From: Bacillota bacterium
GTDB lineage: Bacteria > Bacillota > Clostridia > Oscillospirales > Ruminococcaceae
DNA: 7,028 nt
Assembly (NCBI GenBank): GCA_023456995.1
Contig: JAEWNU010000240.1
Span: 1-7,028, forward strand
Direction: 5' to 3'
In this document: positions 6,864 to 7,028 of the stretch, in pieces
Layout: each line of letters begins with the position of its first letter
How positions within the stretch are numbered: the first letter of the stretch is position 1
The notes under the pieces: model-generated
Database searches by the model: none
Told to the model about the DNA's origin: nothing
Seen by the model: the letters and a program-made list of their open reading frames with translations, nothing else
Program-made: the position numbers and the translations under genes

Positions 6864-6937
6864 ATTTATTTGTATATGACCAATGTGCTCTGAATACAAA
6901 CAATATTTTTTCTTAATATAATAATCGATTTACATTA

Positions 6938-6965
6938 TTGACATTGCAATTTAAAATATTAAAAT
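6938..6965 (+). promoter_or_regulatory. Putative rightward sigma-A promoter, distal
   Basis: A perfect TTGACA (6938-6943), a 16-base spacer and TAAAAT (6960-6965, 5 of 6) read rightward. It would serve a gene beyond the right edge, divergent from the arg operon, in tandem with the stronger signal 40 bp further on. The spacer is one base shorter than ideal and the surroundings are AT-rich. Confidence 0.45.
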
Positions 6966-6981
6966 AGAATTGTGGAATGCA

Positions 6982-7010
6982 TTGAAAATTTGTGGCTTTA
7001 GCGGTATAAT
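6982..7010 (+). promoter_or_regulatory. Putative rightward sigma-A promoter, proximal
   Basis: TTGAAA (6982-6987, 5 of 6), an ideal 17-base spacer that includes a short GC-containing stretch, and a perfect TATAAT (7005-7010). Transcription would start near 7017, almost at the window edge, so the gene itself is not visible. The palindrome AATGCATT (6976-6983) overlaps the -35 and could be part of an operator. This is the best promoter match in the window. Confidence 0.6.
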
Positions 7011-7028
7011 AATGAAAATATGTTACAA

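Larger units (their letters stand above)
6654..7028. other. AT-rich intergenic region without a recognisable gene
   Basis: About 375 bases, strikingly AT-rich by eye compared with the arg genes. Short open frames exist (for example 6725-6775 with 16 codons and 6851-6916 with 21 codons, plus strand), but none has a ribosome binding site or a recognisable sequence. No tRNA, rRNA or CRISPR-like repeat is seen. It contains the second ARG-box candidate at its left end, a 12-bp palindrome at 6852-6863, and two rightward promoter-like signals near the right edge. The layout is that of a divergent promoter region. Confidence 0.7.

Noticed and set aside
6725..6916. Short plus-strand open frames at 6725-6775 and 6851-6916
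   Set aside because: 16 and 21 codons, no ribosome binding site, and no recognisable sequence.

Overview
The window holds the larger part of a leftward-transcribed (minus-strand) arginine biosynthesis operon, read in the order argG - argH - argC - argB - argD - argF. The argF end runs off the left edge. About 450 bp of AT-rich, apparently non-coding DNA separates the start of argG from whatever lies beyond the right edge. All six genes are recognisable from intact signature motifs. None looks frameshifted or truncated, except that the window edge cuts argF.

Organism: probably a Gram-positive bacterium of the Clostridia, perhaps Oscillospiraceae/Ruminococcaceae-like. This rests on strong GGAGG-type ribosome binding sites before all six genes, sigma-A-type promoter hexamers, balanced-GC genes (by eye) beside very AT-rich intergenic DNA, and the wording of the ArgG and ArgH sequences. 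The lineage is inference; no search was run.

Layout from right to left. 6982-7010 and 6938-6965 carry two promoter-like signals pointing right, so a divergent gene probably lies beyond the edge. 6654-6937 is AT-rich with no convincing gene. 6620-6675 holds a leftward promoter (perfect TATAAT) and two candidate arginine repressor (ArgR) boxes sharing the 8-mer ATAATTAT, 42 bp apart. Then come argG (6577-5363), a 124-bp gap with a well-formed hairpin, argH (5237-3840), an 89-bp gap, argC (3750-2806), a 50-bp gap, argB (2755-1880), argD (1883-699) and argF (from 702 to the left edge). argB/argD and argD/argF each overlap by the 4 bases ATGA, which suggests translational coupling.

Together the genes encode N-acetylglutamate kinase (ArgB), N-acetylglutamyl-phosphate reductase (ArgC), N-acetylornithine aminotransferase (ArgD), ornithine carbamoyltransferase (ArgF), argininosuccinate synthase (ArgG) and argininosuccinate lyase (ArgH). 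That covers every step from N-acetylglutamate to arginine except removal of the acetyl group. No enzyme that makes N-acetylglutamate or deacetylates acetylornithine (ArgJ, ArgA, ArgE) is seen; argJ, often next to argC and argB in Firmicutes, is absent from that position. ArgC is the short 'type 2' form, and ArgB has the features of the arginine-inhibited class. I found no evidence for an undescribed system. The points most worth checking are regulatory (operator pair, intercistronic hairpin, divergent promoters) and the missing argJ.
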